Part shown: piece after piece, positions 36,043-49,663 of the stretch | How positions within the stretch are numbered: the first letter of the stretch is position 1 | Layout of the letters: each line of letters starts with the position of its first letter | Assembly: GCA_014905825.1 (NCBI GenBank) | Contig: JACGCN010000002.1 | Span: 682,001 to 746,000, forward strand | DNA length: 64,000 nucleotides | DNA from: Lyophyllum atratum | Taxonomy: Eukaryota > Basidiomycota > Agaricomycetes > Agaricales > Lyophyllaceae | Direction of reading: 5' to 3' | The notes under the pieces: generated by a model | What the model was told of the DNA's origin: nothing | Database searches by the model: none | What the model saw: the letters and a program-made list of their open reading frames with translations, nothing else | Position numbers and translations under genes: made by a program

Positions 36043-37219
36043 ATGGATTTACCGACGGCATTCGATCCCTCCACCTGTGTACGGAGGGGTCTTTGCCCAG
36101 TCACACAAATCCGCGACCAAGGTCCATTTGAAAGCCATTCGCTCTACTACGAGCAACATGGCCGAGGCACCGAGTACAAAGGTGGTCTTCATCATGGGCC
36201 TCAACTCCAGTGCATTCTCGTGGGGACCACAAGTGGAGCACTTTGGCCACTCAAAAGAACATACAATCCTCGTGTTCGATAACAGGGGTGTAGGCAATTC
36301 GGGATATCCAAGGGGACCATATACGTGTGTTGACCTCACCACACCCAAATACTCATCTGGCTGACATGCTTGTCTAAAGCACATCTGGAATGGCAGAAGA
36401 CGTGATTGCACTGCTTGACTTTCTTGGCTGGACCGCAAAGCGCGAACTGCATATTGTCGGAATCAGTCTTGGCGGGATGATTGCCCAAGGTACTCAATAA
36501 CACAAGCTGCTTATTTCGGGCTACTTATCCCCTGAAGAACTTGCAACTAGAATACCCGATAGGATAGCCTCCCTGGTCCTGGCTGTAACAACCCCAGGTG
36601 GGCGACCATGGAATAATCTTCCTCCGGTATGCCCACATCCTCGACTACATACTCCATTCCACATTAATGCGTCTTTCACTTAGTGGAACGGAGTATCTTC
36701 TCTAACTCGACTTGTTTTCACGCCCGATGTCGCGAAGAAGGTTCCAATAATCATGAACATGCTCTTCCCAGTTGCCTGGCTGGAGAGTAAAGCGGAACAC
36801 GACTCTGCTGGCAGAACTAACCGTCACATCCAAACCGAGGTACGCGACCGTGCCAATTCGTTCGAAAGCCCTGAGTCAATGTACCCCACCAGGCGTTTCT
36901 CCGACGCGTGAACATAACCACGCCCCAGCAATTTATGGGGCATATATCCCAGATGGCAGCCGGACTCACTCACCACTGCGCGCCTGATCGCCTTCAGTTG
37001 ATCTCAAGTTCCATCCCCAAGGTTGTCATCTTGACAGGCGACCAGGACAATCTTGTGCTACCACAACATTCGTTAGAGCTCAAAGACGCCATGCCTGAGG
37101 CAGAATTGGTGCAATGGATAGGAACTGGCCATGGAATCCACGCGCAGAGAACAGCGGAATTCAACGAGCTGCTGGAAAGGACTTTCAGAGAGGGTCGGGA
37201 ACAATCACGCCGGAATTAG
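36043..37219 (+). CDS. Alpha/beta hydrolase
   Basis: The start MDLPTAFDPSTCV at 36043 leads to HSLYYEQHG, then the oxyanion region VVFIMGLNSSAFSWGPQ and FDNRGVGNSG. The nucleophile Ser sits in the elbow GISLGGM; the acid is probably in LTGDQDNLVLP and the His in GTGHGIHAQ, completing the triad. The cap region includes MNMLFPVAWLESKAEHDSAG. Introns fall near 36325-36380, 36490-36550, 36625-36684 and 36838-36897 (approximate). One base is out of frame near 36165, between YYEQHGRG and PSTKV. Substrate is not predictable. The gene is divergent from SIN1 with about 107 bp between the starts. Confidence 0.7.
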
Positions 37220-37334
37220 CCACCCGCAGCCATGAATGCCAAGATGCCAGAGACTGGCTTTCCATTATGTTATCCTAGCTCCAGTCCCAATACGTAGGAA
37301 TCTATTATCTGAATTACACTATAGCAACCTCACC

Positions 37335-38385
37335 TCACGTTGCACTCGCGCCCTCATCCTCCTTCCACGGACCAGCATCGCTCAATGAGCATCCACCTTG
37401 GCATTGGCATTTTCCGCCGAACTCCTTCGGTAGGTTCTCCGCAGGTATCTGTTGCAAAAGTGTTTCTTGATAGTTGCTCCCCAAAATGCTAATCTTCGCC
37501 ACCGTGACGGGATCCAACCACGGCTTGATAATGGACCACACTGCCGAGAACGCCCAGGGTGCGTTGATGATGTAGAACTTGCCCATAGTCTCGGGATATC
37601 TATCCTGGACTGATCGAAGAAGCCTGCGAGACGTAATCTTTGACCTGATAGAATTTCGAGACAGGAGACGTTATGGAGATCAAGGATGGTGCACGATGTT
37701 TCAACTGGGTGGCCGAAGGCCTTTGAGGATGCTGGGAAGCGTTCAGCAGCAGACCTCTCGTATTCGGAAACTAGGCGCTTGAGCTGCCGTTCCTGGGTTG
37801 TGACGGCATAGAGAGCTGCGATGTCGAGCTGGCCTAGTACGCTCTATGTAGATCGGCCGACCATCCTATATACAAGTTGAGATGATGAGACGTAGATAGA
37901 TCATCTCGTACTTTATCAGTCTTATGGTAATATTGGGGGTAATACTTGTCCACCTCTTTCTTCTCCTTGAAGTCAAAGTTCCTAGATATCTCAAGATCAG
38001 CTCGACCTGAGCACATACGGGGTATAACTGACTTGATGATATCATCCACGCCGTAATCCTTCCTCCACTGTTCCGCGGCAATGAGCATCTCCTTCGCCTT
38101 AGCGAGATCAAATTTCCTTGCTCTCAGAAATCTAGCAAGCACCTATGAGCGTCAGGCTCGAGAATGAGGGCCTATAAGCTCACCTGAGGAGGGTCGCGTC
38201 GTCCATTCTCTCCTCGACAAAGATCCCTTCATCTATCAGCTGCTTCTTGAAAGTTTCCTAGAGTATGAAGTTGAACGACAGTGAGATTGCCCTAGCCTGC
38301 CAGGCTGCGGCTGATAGTTGGGATCGGTGACGCCTGCTGGCATCGGGCTTGCGCTCGCAGCCTGAGGCATGGCAGTGGCTGACAT
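37335..38385 (-). CDS. Sec14-like lipid transfer protein, copy A, frame-broken
   Basis: Sec14 proteins move phosphatidylinositol and phosphatidylcholine between membranes and regulate Golgi function. Start [19 protein letters not shown] is at 38385. Segments match copy B at 39377-40452: [115 protein letters not shown] and CSLSDAGPW. Introns are visible at about 37987-38032 and 37870-37912. At least five positions need one base removed to restore the frame (about 38298, 38260, 37834, 37660, 37614). This is denser than in most neighbours, so real decay of this copy is possible. Confidence 0.6.
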
Positions 38386-39376
38386 GGTGGTTGTAGATCA
38401 AGTTTGGTAACACAGCAAAGCGTAAACTGACAGATGCTCTTGCCTCCCAGCAGATGCCGGAGCTTCACTCCCCTTGACGCAGACTTAGACATCCAGTTAG
38501 TGACAATTAGTAGGAGAAAGAGTTTGTTGTCTATGTCTCAGACACAATTCAAGCAACTCAATTCAATGAATAGCTGCCACTAAGGAGCTCATACACACGC
38601 CAGTTGACTTGTCGTCCCCGTCTACCTTCACGTTGATTAATCCAGCCACGATATTGAAGCTATTCCCATCAGGCTGAAGGTCGGTATATTTATCCACCCC
38701 AGAAGACAATCGTGTTCTCGCTTGGTGCACAGAAGCCCATGATCGGATGTCACGCCTGGAATGCGAGCGAGCTGTCGAGACACTGTGGTGAGCGTCACTG
38801 TTTGATTCCTATGGTCGAAGGTACAGTCAATACAACTGGCCATGATAGTGCGCTTGCAATACGGACGAATGAAGCCAACTTTCAAGGTGGAAGTCCATAA
38901 AACTGTCGAAAAACCCGCGTTCCTGCCTGCGTCGCCCATAGCTTGTCGAACCTAGCCAGAACATTCACGACAATCTTCTCTAACATAAGAGATTCTCGTT
39001 CGTCAGCAGACAAGACCCGTGCAAGCGAGGATATAAGGTCGGCATCGAGGACATTCAAGCTACATCCTGAAATCGAGCAAATCAGCTCCAAAATCCGTTT
39101 GACCTATGAGCGATGATTCTGTATCGGGAAGAAGGAGAGATCTTAGGGTAGCTAGGGAGTGTGCCAAAGATTCCCAGAGAGCCTCTGATCCTGCATAGAC
39201 CAGTACATTCATCATAGATGCCTTCTAGGAGATTAGATACGGATCAAGTCTCCATCGGGCCGCGTCCTACCGTGCGAAGCTGTATTTAACGAGAGTCATT
39301 GAGGCAAGCAGTTCACCTTTATTCATGATAGCTGCCACTAACGAGGTATATCCGTGGTATCCAGAGCCCTTAGCTC
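38386..39376. other. Spacer between Sec14 paralogues with unrecognised coding-like fragment
   Basis: A minus-strand piece at 38882-39107 reads ILELICSISGCSLNVLDADL and SADERESLMLEKIVVNVLAR, which look like real helical protein. A further piece near 39150-39210 reads EALWESLAHSLATLRSL. They may be remnants of one gene or exons of an undetected one. I recognise no family and no complete model joins them. Confidence 0.35.
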
Positions 39377-40452
39377 TTATGCAGCAGTCCCGTTCCCATT
39401 CGCAACCACAGTCTCTCCTGCGGGGTTCCACGGCCCAGCATCACTCAAGGAGCATCCACCAGCGCAGTCGCACGTCCCGCCAAACTCCTTTGGCAGATTC
39501 TCCAGTGGTATCTGCTTGAGCAACGTCGCCTTATAACCGCTCCCCAAAATGTCGACCTTTGACACCGTGACCTCGTCCAGCCAAGGTTTGATGACGGCCC
39601 ACACGGCGGAGAACGCCCACGGCGCGTTGATGATGTAGAATTTGCCCATACATTCGGGGTATCTAGTCCTGACCGATTGAGGCGGCTTGCATCACGTAAT
39701 TCTTCACGTAGTAGAAGTTGGAGAGGGAAACGTTTCGGAGGTCGAGGATGGTACAGGAGGTTTCCACGGGGTGGCCGACGGTCTGAGAGCATGCGGGGAG
39801 GCGATGAGCGATGAACCTCTCATATTCCGCGACTAGGCGCTGCAGTAGACGTTCCTCGGTCGTAGCTGCGTAAAGGGCTTTAATATCGAGTTTGCCAAGT
39901 TGCTCGATATACAGTGGCCGGCCATCCTGTTTAATGAACAATCAGACGCCGAACCCTTCGAATGAAGACCTCCCGCACCTTGTCCGTCTTGTGATAGTAT
40001 TGGGGGTAATATTTGTCGACCTCTTCCTTCTCCTTGAAATCGAAAGTCCTATAGGAAACGGCATTAGCTCCCAATCCCGCTCCGCCAGGGCACGCCACAT
40101 ACTTGATGATATCATCCACACCAAACTTCTTTCTCCAATCCTCCGCAGAGACCAGCATCTCCTTCGCCTTGGCCACGTCGAATTTTCTCGCCCGGAGAAA
40201 CCTGTAGACTGATGAGCGCAATCCTAGCAGGGACCACAGGAGAAATCGCACGCACCGCAAAAGCACGGCATCATCCATCCTCTCCTCCACGAAAATACCA
40301 TCCTCAATGAGCTCCTTCTTGAACTTCTCCAGTGCATGTTGTTGTGTGACAGTCAAGTTCCCTAGCCTTCCAGGAAGGGGTTTGTAATTTGGATCCGTAA
40401 CGCCTGCAGGCATCGGACTTGCGCTAGCAGCTTCAAGTTGAGGAGTCGCCAT
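39377..40452 (-). CDS. SEC14: Sec14-like lipid transfer protein, copy B
   Basis: Start [19 protein letters not shown] at 40452. The CRAL-TRIO N domain has [19 protein letters not shown] and [14 protein letters not shown]; the lipid-binding domain has [111 protein letters not shown] and [11 protein letters not shown]. Two introns fit, 40202-40249 and about 40069-40110, plus one near 39930-39980. One extra base near 39666 breaks the frame just before YPECMGKFY. Length is about 300 residues, normal for Sec14. It lies in tandem with copy A, so a local duplication is likely. It acts at Golgi or endosome membranes in relatives. Confidence 0.82.
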
Positions 40453-40964
40453 TGTGGTTCAGGGGGAAGCTTGGAGATGTGTGGGGCTGGCAAGTCAGGG
40501 GAATTTTCAGTTCGCCAGCGGTTGATAGATGTACTGAACAGGTCGGGTCCTAAATTTACTTGTCCATTTTTTGTGATCGAATTGATCGATTTCGCTTACA
40601 CACGTCATTGCTACAGTGTAATACTCCTCTTGCGACGAAGATACTCCGCCACACAGGATATCAATTGTATTGCAGCTATCCACGAGATATGGGTAAGAAG
40701 AACAAATCCACAGCCGAACGCGAGTTGAGTCGCATAGTAGCAATGATGTCGATCTAGAATGACAGTGGGCAGAGGTTCGAGTCATGAGAGGGTTAGGAGG
40801 GTGTAGGATAGAGGGTTAAGGAGCGTAGGTATTGGTGTTTTGATGGTGCCGTAAAATACAAGTCTGCGAGTTGAAGTGCAGATTGGGTGGTTGTGGTTTA
40901 AGGATACAGACAGATACGAGAGGAGAGCTATATGAAAAAAGATGAGATGTAGGTTCAGGAATGA
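40453..40964. other. Intergenic, about 510 bp
   Basis: This lies between the Sec14 copy B start and the EMG1 3' end. Short frames only; nothing recognisable. Confidence 0.4.
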
Positions 40965-42374
40965 TCATACAATGTCCCAAAGTTCTTCCAACGCGCAGCA
41001 GAACTGGAGAGGAAGGGTTAATAAGTATCAAAGTCGGGGTGGCGATTACCCACCTTTCCACACGCAACGCTCGCACTCAGCGAGTAGTCGCTGATACTGA
41101 TTTTTTCATCAACATACCCATCAGCAAAATCATCCTTGCCGCGCGCCATGGCACCAACAAAGACAGCAAGGTTATGGGTCGTTGGGATGGTAGGTAGATA
41201 CTGGGATAGCCGTTGAGTAGGTGCATCGCCAGAAAGAGCTAATGTAAAAAAAGGTTGGCCATTTGGCGAGCAAGGGAAGGCAAAAAACTTACTGATTTTG
41301 ATCGTGTTGGGCGGTAAGTGGTCTGTAATTGGATTCTAGGAGAATAACTTGAATGAAAGATCCAGACGCTTGATCATAACGGACGCACCTTGATGACTTT
41401 TAGTAGTTTTTCCGGCCATTAACCCCCCTTATGGACAACTTGTGAAGAAGTTGCACTAAGTATCGCAGCTTGAGTAACGACTCTTCTGTGGCAGAACAAG
41501 ACAAACGTACCCATCAACCCGCTGAACCGTTTAAACGTCCTCGGGATTCGCACATGAGGGTTAACCTCGATAAGCACCCCCTTGGCCGTATGGATGTACA
41601 CCTGAAGCAGGCCAGCTTTATTCAACGGCGAATCCAACAAAGTAAGCAAGCACTACAACATATCATCAGTGCCAGGAACACGGGGAGACAATCGATGGTC
41701 CAAACCTGATGTGTGATATCGGGTCTCGCATCAGCGATATCTCTTCCAGTCTTCGCCAAAATCCCTTGATGGTCGTCGCAGTTGAGCAACGTATATTTCA
41801 CCTCCCCTTCCCCCTTCCCATTCCTACCCTTTCCACCACTGCCGCCTGAGATGCGATAAGCCTCCAAGCAGGCCTGCTCCAAGATAACATACAGGCGTCT
41901 GTTACCAGACGCTACGCCTCCGCGGGCAACATTCGCCTGCACAGGCAACATGGATGGATTCGCCACGACGGGGATCGGATTATGGGGGTTCGGCTGTGCC
42001 ATTTTTGTGCGCGACTTCGAGGCTGGGAGTGGTTTTGTAGGTCGCGGTGCGGTAGATGTATTGGTAGAAGAGTCTTTGAGGATCGTAAGGACTGGAGAGT
42101 CCACTGATGGTTTGCTCTCGACTTCCAGGGAGGAATCGATTTGCATGCCCTGGGGTGCGTCTGATTCCTGGTCGGCCTCGTCTGAACTCTGGGTAGGGCT
42201 CTGTTGACGTCTTCGCTGGAGTGGACGCTCGCCAGGTGTAGATTTAGGGCGAGGAGGAGGATCTATTGTCGAAGAGACTGATTTTTTGGTAGGAAGGGGA
42301 TGGTGCAGGTGGTCGTTGTCGATGGATCCGGAATGGCGCCGACGGCGTGCGGGCACGATCGTATTGGAGTCCAT
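40965..42374 (-). CDS. EMG1: Emg1/Nep1 18S rRNA pseudouridine methyltransferase
   Basis: Emg1 is a SPOUT-class enzyme that N1-methylates a hypermodified pseudouridine in 18S rRNA during small-subunit assembly in the nucleolus. The start at 42374 gives [16 protein letters not shown], then an N-terminal extension of about 140 low-complexity residues that is long for the family. The catalytic domain follows: [130 protein letters not shown] and a C-terminus [12 protein letters not shown]. About five introns (for example 40997-41048) fit the frames. No frame break was noticed. Confidence 0.9.
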
Positions 42375-42823
42375 ATTCGATTCTTTTGTTTCTCTTCTTT
42401 TGTTTTTGGCCAAAAACAGAACAATGCGTCGCAAGTTTCTACTTTGCTCCAGCCAGCGGTATAGTGCTAGCCTTCTCTAAAGTTATGGATGGAGAGGAAG
42501 TGTAGGAATAACGATATCCAAGGCTCAGCGGCTTGAGTTGCACGAGGAAGTTTTTTCGTAACACGTGCTCACGCTGGCGACCCTGGCGACCCTGGGCTAT
42601 ACAATCAGCCCTCCGAATCGTCTCCTCAAGAACTCTTCAATACTAATCATTCAAGGTAAGTATCCAGACAATAGTAGATCTTGTCATGCAAAACGACTTC
42701 ATGTAAAAACAGATAGTAAGTGAAAGGGGTGCCAGGAAATATCGTAAAGTAGCGTTCTCCAAGACCAGGACATCCCACATCCGCCCGCCACCATGCCAAC
42801 TCTCATTACTACAGTTCCGACAT
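42375..42823. other. Intergenic, EMG1 promoter and actin 3' end
   Basis: About 450 bp upstream of EMG1 and downstream of actin. CTGGCGACCCTGGCGACC near 42574 is a small direct repeat. No gene seen. Confidence 0.4.
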
Positions 42824-44445
<1,622 letters not shown>

Positions 44446-44947
44446 GGCTGATTATTCGTTAGAGTAGTGAAGAAGGTAAAAAAGAAGTTCGGGGGTGTTG
44501 GAGACCTAGAGATGGCGCGATCGATTTGTTATATACAGGCGAATGCGCAGTATAGAAGAGTATTACAATGAGCGCTGTGGCTGCGAGCTGCGGTGCGCGG
44601 CAACGCTTACCTGAATATGTTCTCCGGTACTGGTGTTGTTGGGCAAAGGGGAGATTGTCACGTAGGCAAAGTCCGCTTCAGTCTCACTATACGCTCGCTT
44701 ATCCGATTACGTTAGGGCAGGCTCATTCCGATCCCGGTCATCCGCCTCATTCACGACATGCACGACATACGTCCACTGATGCTCAGTTAAGATCGTACGT
44801 AGTCCATGTACTCAGTATATCTAGTGGTCCTGCCGTGTGACCAAATGGCACTCAAACGTATCCGGAATGTCCGAGCAAACTCTCTCGTGATTCTCTCCAT
44901 TGTCTCAAGAACCCCCCACTTCCAAGCTCTTCTCTCAGCTCTCCACC
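44446..44947. promoter_or_regulatory. Divergent promoter, actin and P450
   Basis: About 500 bp between the two starts. Pyrimidine-rich DNA (CT blocks near 44880-44946) lies just before the P450 start. No specific element was identified. Confidence 0.35.
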
Positions 44948-47541
44948 ATGCCTCCAGGCATCACATACCTTGCTAATCGCCTACCCTCCCTTCTCCTTCC
45001 ACTGATTGTAGTCTATGTCGCAAATCGGCTTCTCCAGACATATCTGACGATTCACCTTCCCCTTTCGGTCATCACTGTTACTGCGATCTTGTCCATTCCT
45101 GTGGCCCTGGTCTTGAAGTCCTCGTACACCGATTTAGATGACCGCAGGAGAGCCGCAGCTCAAGGAGCAGTCCTGCCTCCTCGAATATACGACAAGTGGC
45201 CTGCGGGCATTGGCTTGTTGCTCCAAAGCATCAACAACCTCAAAACGGGGTACCCAGGTCGGTTGCCGGATATTACGTGAAATGTGGCGTACCGGATTAA
45301 CCCTTCCAAGGAGAAAACTTCAATGAATGGGCAAAATTTTACGGCAACACGTTCAATGTCAGGATTCTATCTGAAAACCGAGTAGGTGTCGGCTTAGCGT
45401 GTGTATTCCCCACCAACCAAGTTTCACTGTCTCTCAGTTCTTCACTGCCGAGCCAGGTTATATCAAGGCCATCCTCGCCACACAGTTTGATGCCTTCGAG
45501 AAAGGTGGATATAATTTTTCACCTTAGTGAAGAGCGTCTAAGCAGCCGCCTGCAGGTCCCCAATTTGACCTCCAGATGCGCTCGTTCCTTGGAACCGGTG
45601 TATTCAACTCCGATGGTACGTTAAAGCTTACCTTCATACCACTCATCCTAACTTTATCTTCTTCAGGGGAGATGTGGAAGTGAGCGGTACTACCTCTCGA
45701 TTCGTTGATCAATCTAAGCTCGCATGGGTCAGATTTCATCGTGCAATGACCCGACCTTTCTTCAGCAAGGACCGGATCACTCACTTCGACATTTTCGAAC
45801 GACATGCCCAGGACGCCATTAAGCAGCTCAAAGAGAGACTCAAAGAAGGCTATGCTGTCGATATACAGGTATCTGTATCACTTCTTAAGATTGCCTCAGC
45901 TTCTAATACCATCTAGGACCTGGCATCACGCTTTACTATGGATTCCGCCACCGAATTCTTATTCGCGAAAGACGTGCAGTCCCTAAGTGCTGCCCTTCCG
46001 TATCCGCATTACTCGCCTCTGTCTCGTTCTCCGGCGTCCGCAAGCCATCCAGCCAACATCTTCTCGAAAGCCTTTGACGAAGTACAGCGCATGATCGCGT
46101 TCAGGTCTCGTTGGGGAGCTGCTTGGCCTCTCAGGGAATTCTGGAAGGACAAAGTCCAAGAGAAAATGGGTCCTATCTACGACTTCATCGATCCGATTTT
46201 GACTGAAGCCGTGGCAAGAAAGAAAGCAGCAAGTGGTGGCGAGAAACTAGGAGCTAATGTTGATCGAGAAGTCCAAGATGGAGAGAGTTTGATAGACCAC
46301 TTAATCAACTACACGGATGGTACGCTTTCAATCTTCAAGGTTCCGCGCTCCTAACAAATTTACCTATCTACATAGACCCGATTGTACTTAGGGACGAAAC
46401 ACTAAATATTCTTTTAGCTGGCCGAGACACGGTAGGCTGTTTCTCACTATAGGCCAAGACTTATGCGTAACTTATCTGACCATGCTTCGCAGACCACAAA
46501 TTCAATATCATACGCGATACACATGCTCGCCAAACACCCTCTCGTTCTTAGCCGTCTGCGGGACGAAATCTTGACCAAGATCGGTAGCTCAAGACGCCCA
46601 ACCTACGACGACATGAAGGACATGAAATATCTGCGAGCGGTGATCAATGGTAAGTTCTCCTTCTCCCTATCTTCCGTCAGCTTCTCTCATTTGTATGAAT
46701 GTATATTCCAGAAACGTTACGTTTATACCCTGCTGTGTAAGTACTACTTTTAACCCGATAGGACCGTTCTTATAAATAGTCTAGACCATTTAACGTCCGG
46801 TAAGACTCTCACACACCTCTCTAGATGAGTACAATTGAATGGTGGATAACAGGACCACGAAGAAACCTGTACTATGGCCCTCCAAAATCGGCGGAAAACC
46901 TTTCTACATACCTGCAAATAGCAAGTTAGTACTCCCCGTCCCTGGTACCGCAGTATTTCTCATACAAGGAATATGTGTAGAACACCGTATAGTGTCTTCC
47001 TGATGCATCGTAGGACAGATCTATGGGGTCCAGATGGTATGTACCTTGTCATTGACTAGTCTCCACAACTAAACTCCCGCTAGCGAATAAATTTGACCCC
47101 GACAGGTTCCTCGATCAACGGCTGCGTGACTACCTGACTCCCAACCCATTCATATTCCTACCATTCAACGCTGGTCCGCGCATCTGTCTAGGCCAACAGG
47201 TGAGGGAACTACGCAGTCCGTCGCGCACCGTCAGTTCCGCAGTCCTAATTATTCCGCGTAGTTCGCGTACCACGAAACCTCTTTCTTCCTGATCAGGTTG
47301 CTCCAAAGCTTTTCACAGATCACGATGGCACCAGAGGCGCAGCCACCCGAATCTCTTCCGCCTCTCAGTTGGGCTAATGCACCGGGCACCAAAGGAGAGT
47401 CTCTCCGGCCGAAGACCTATCTGACCATGTCCATTCTGGTGAGTAGTGCTTGACACGATAAGTCACACATACTCACACATCTGACAGGGTGGCTGTTGGG
47501 TATGGATGGAGGAGGATGTGGAGCCACTTGGCGCAACCTGA
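44948..47541 (+). CDS. Cytochrome P450, CYP63-like
   Basis: A membrane-bound heme monooxygenase. The start at 44948 gives [18 protein letters not shown] with two N-terminal hydrophobic segments. Family-typical pieces: [84 protein letters not shown]-type [15 protein letters not shown], the I-helix ILLAGRDT, K-helix ETLRLYP, a [18 protein letters not shown] segment, and the heme-binding [12 protein letters not shown] (about 47166-47200), where the Cys ligates heme. More than ten introns, including a 15 nt exon at 46785-46799. No frame break seen. CYP63 members of wood-decay fungi oxidise alkanes, fatty acids and aromatics; the actual substrate is unknown. Confidence 0.88.
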
Positions 47542-47745
47542 CTGACACAGCTTCTTGTACTTTTATGCTCGATCACTCATGTACCCATGTAACCAGTTTG
47601 CATCTTATCTGTATCCCTAAATAAGCAAAATGTGCAAGCAACACCAAACAAGCGTATTCGCGTTCGACGCGTCAGCGATCCAAATTGCAGTAACCCCGAC
47701 TCGCCTGTATCCTTCTCCTCCTCCTCCCTTGCTAGATTTACCAAG

Positions 47746-48946
47746 ATGCCGTTGGAAGCAACCATGATGATCATTGACAACTCAGAGTACATGCGGAATG
47801 GAGACTATCAACCAACACGATTCGAAGCCCAGTCCGACGCCGTTAACACAGTGTTCCAGACCAAAATCGACTCCAACCCCGAAAACACCTGTCGGTATCA
47901 TGACGATGGCCGGGAAGGGGTGAGCCCAGTATCTTGGTTTTCATGGTGTTTCTGACCTTGCAGCGGGTCTCTAGGCCTGAGGTTCTTGTTACACATACCA
48001 AAGATCTTGGGCAAATACTACAAGCACTGCACGAGACATCTTCAAAAGTTGGCGGAGAAATTGACATCCCAACTGCAATCGCTATTGCGCAGCTGGCGCT
48101 GAAGCACCGGGAGAACAAGAACCTCCGTCAGCGGATAATCGTCTTTGTTGCATCGCCACTTCAAGGCCAAGCCGCAGACGAGAAGTCGATGATCAAACTC
48201 GCAAAGAAACTGAAGAAGAATAACGTTGCGGTCGATGTTGTATGCTTTGGCGATGGCATTGAGGAGACAACTGAGGACAATAAGAGTGTGCTGAGAGCAG
48301 TTTGTGGAGAGTGCGAGTAGTGGCGATAATTCGTACGTCTTCCGTCCTTGTGCATTCTCCGCCATCTGACATCTCCCAAGACATATCATCGCGGTACCCC
48401 CAGGACCGCATCTACTAGGAGATGCGCTGATCTCTTCCCCCATTCTCTCCGCGATCGCAGCAGTAGTATCCCAGTAGGAACTCGGTAGGTACTGGTGATG
48501 TGCCGGCACCGTCTGGCTCCGGAGGAACCCAGTTCGAATTCGGTGTAGATCCCAGTCTTGATCCTGAGTTGGCCATGGTATGTGTTATTCTTCTCTTCGA
48601 TGTAATACACCTCACACCGGAAGGAAGGCTCTGAGGATGTCGATGCAAGAAGCCCAAGCACGAGAAGCAGCCGAGGCGGCAGCAGCGGCGCCTGCGACAG
48701 TAATTGCGCCCACCACCCCAGCGCCTGCCGTCGTCCTACCATCCACTAAGACGGCGCCTGCAGAACCGACTGACGACGAGGAAGAGCGTCTCCTACAGCA
48801 AGCATTGGCGATGTCGGAGGAGCAAGATGTTGATATGGAGGAGGGTGCAGAGGGACGAGGACGAGGATGAAGATGAAGAGGCTGCCATTGCTAGGGCGAT
48901 TGAGATGAGCATGCGTCCTGAAGGAGAACAGAAAGATAAGAAATAA
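47746..48946 (+). CDS. RPN10: 26S proteasome subunit Rpn10
   Basis: Rpn10 is a ubiquitin receptor in the proteasome regulatory particle. The start [20 protein letters not shown] (47746) opens a von Willebrand A domain with [67 protein letters not shown] and [17 protein letters not shown] ubiquitin-interacting motif follows ([16 protein letters not shown], joined across an intron), an Ala/Pro linker, and a second acidic UIM-like end ([13 protein letters not shown]). One extra base near 48299 and one extra G near 48853 break the frame; both fit assembly error. The stop is at 48946. About five introns; the one near 48450-48490 is unresolved. Confidence 0.88.
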
Positions 48947-49663
48947 GGTCTTTCCGCCGCATTGTTCCTTCCCTCTGCTCCCGAGACTTGTACTCGGGGG
49001 GCTAGATTCATATATCCTAACACCTTTAAACCTCTCTGCTTTCCAACATCAGGTTGGCCTATTTAAGGACCTAAATTTAGAGTCATGGAAGGCGCAACCT
49101 GAACACGGGTGCATTCTGCCTTAACTGTCGCCTCAGAGCCTGCGCCCAGTTCAACTTAGCGCGGCAACACGTTGCGGGGAACTTATTTGTCAACTCAGCT
49201 AACTTTCTATCCTCACTAGATGGTGCAAAGGCTGCAACATTTTTGCCAACTCCCATGTCAGCCGAACTCCCAAAAGAAAGACGCTCCGATCTTCTTTCTT
49301 CCCACCAGAGTGATATGCATGTCTATCCTGCAGCGTGTGCTGTTTCTCCCAGCTCGCTATGTCACAACGGAATACAAGAAATTCAGATGTCCTATTCGTT
49401 GGCCTGATCATAAATCGTGCGGTCGGGATAGTGAAAATTGGCAGAAAATGACCTAGCCTTAGCAGCAGGGTGTGCAAGGGCGTGGCAGTCCATGGTCCGG
49501 AGTCAGCCCAAATCCATGATCGGTGTCACCCAGATAAGATTAGATCTTGATTAACATCGGACAACTTCAGATCGAGGTTTCGACTTCACTCACGCCATTC
49601 ACCGAGTGGACCTTCTGACCCTCTTCATCATCCAAAACAGTCTGTTCCTAGTAACTTCTGCTG
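48947..49663. other. Intergenic, about 715 bp
   Basis: Between RPN10 and the TFIIIC subunit gene. Only short unconserved frames; the downstream promoter lies here. Confidence 0.4.

Noticed and set aside
35986..36282. Alternative long frame overlapping the alpha/beta hydrolase 5' end
   Set aside because: Only its first half is conserved (HSLYYEQHG); after a one-base break the conserved protein moves to the other frame, so it is the same gene.
37600..39680. A shared in-frame TAG just before the [13 protein letters not shown] segment in both Sec14 paralogues, suggesting programmed +1 frameshifting
   Set aside because: On alignment the extra base differs: copy A is best explained by a doubled C before CAGGAT, copy B by an extra T after GAC. 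The coincidence of a TAG is not a shared slippery site.
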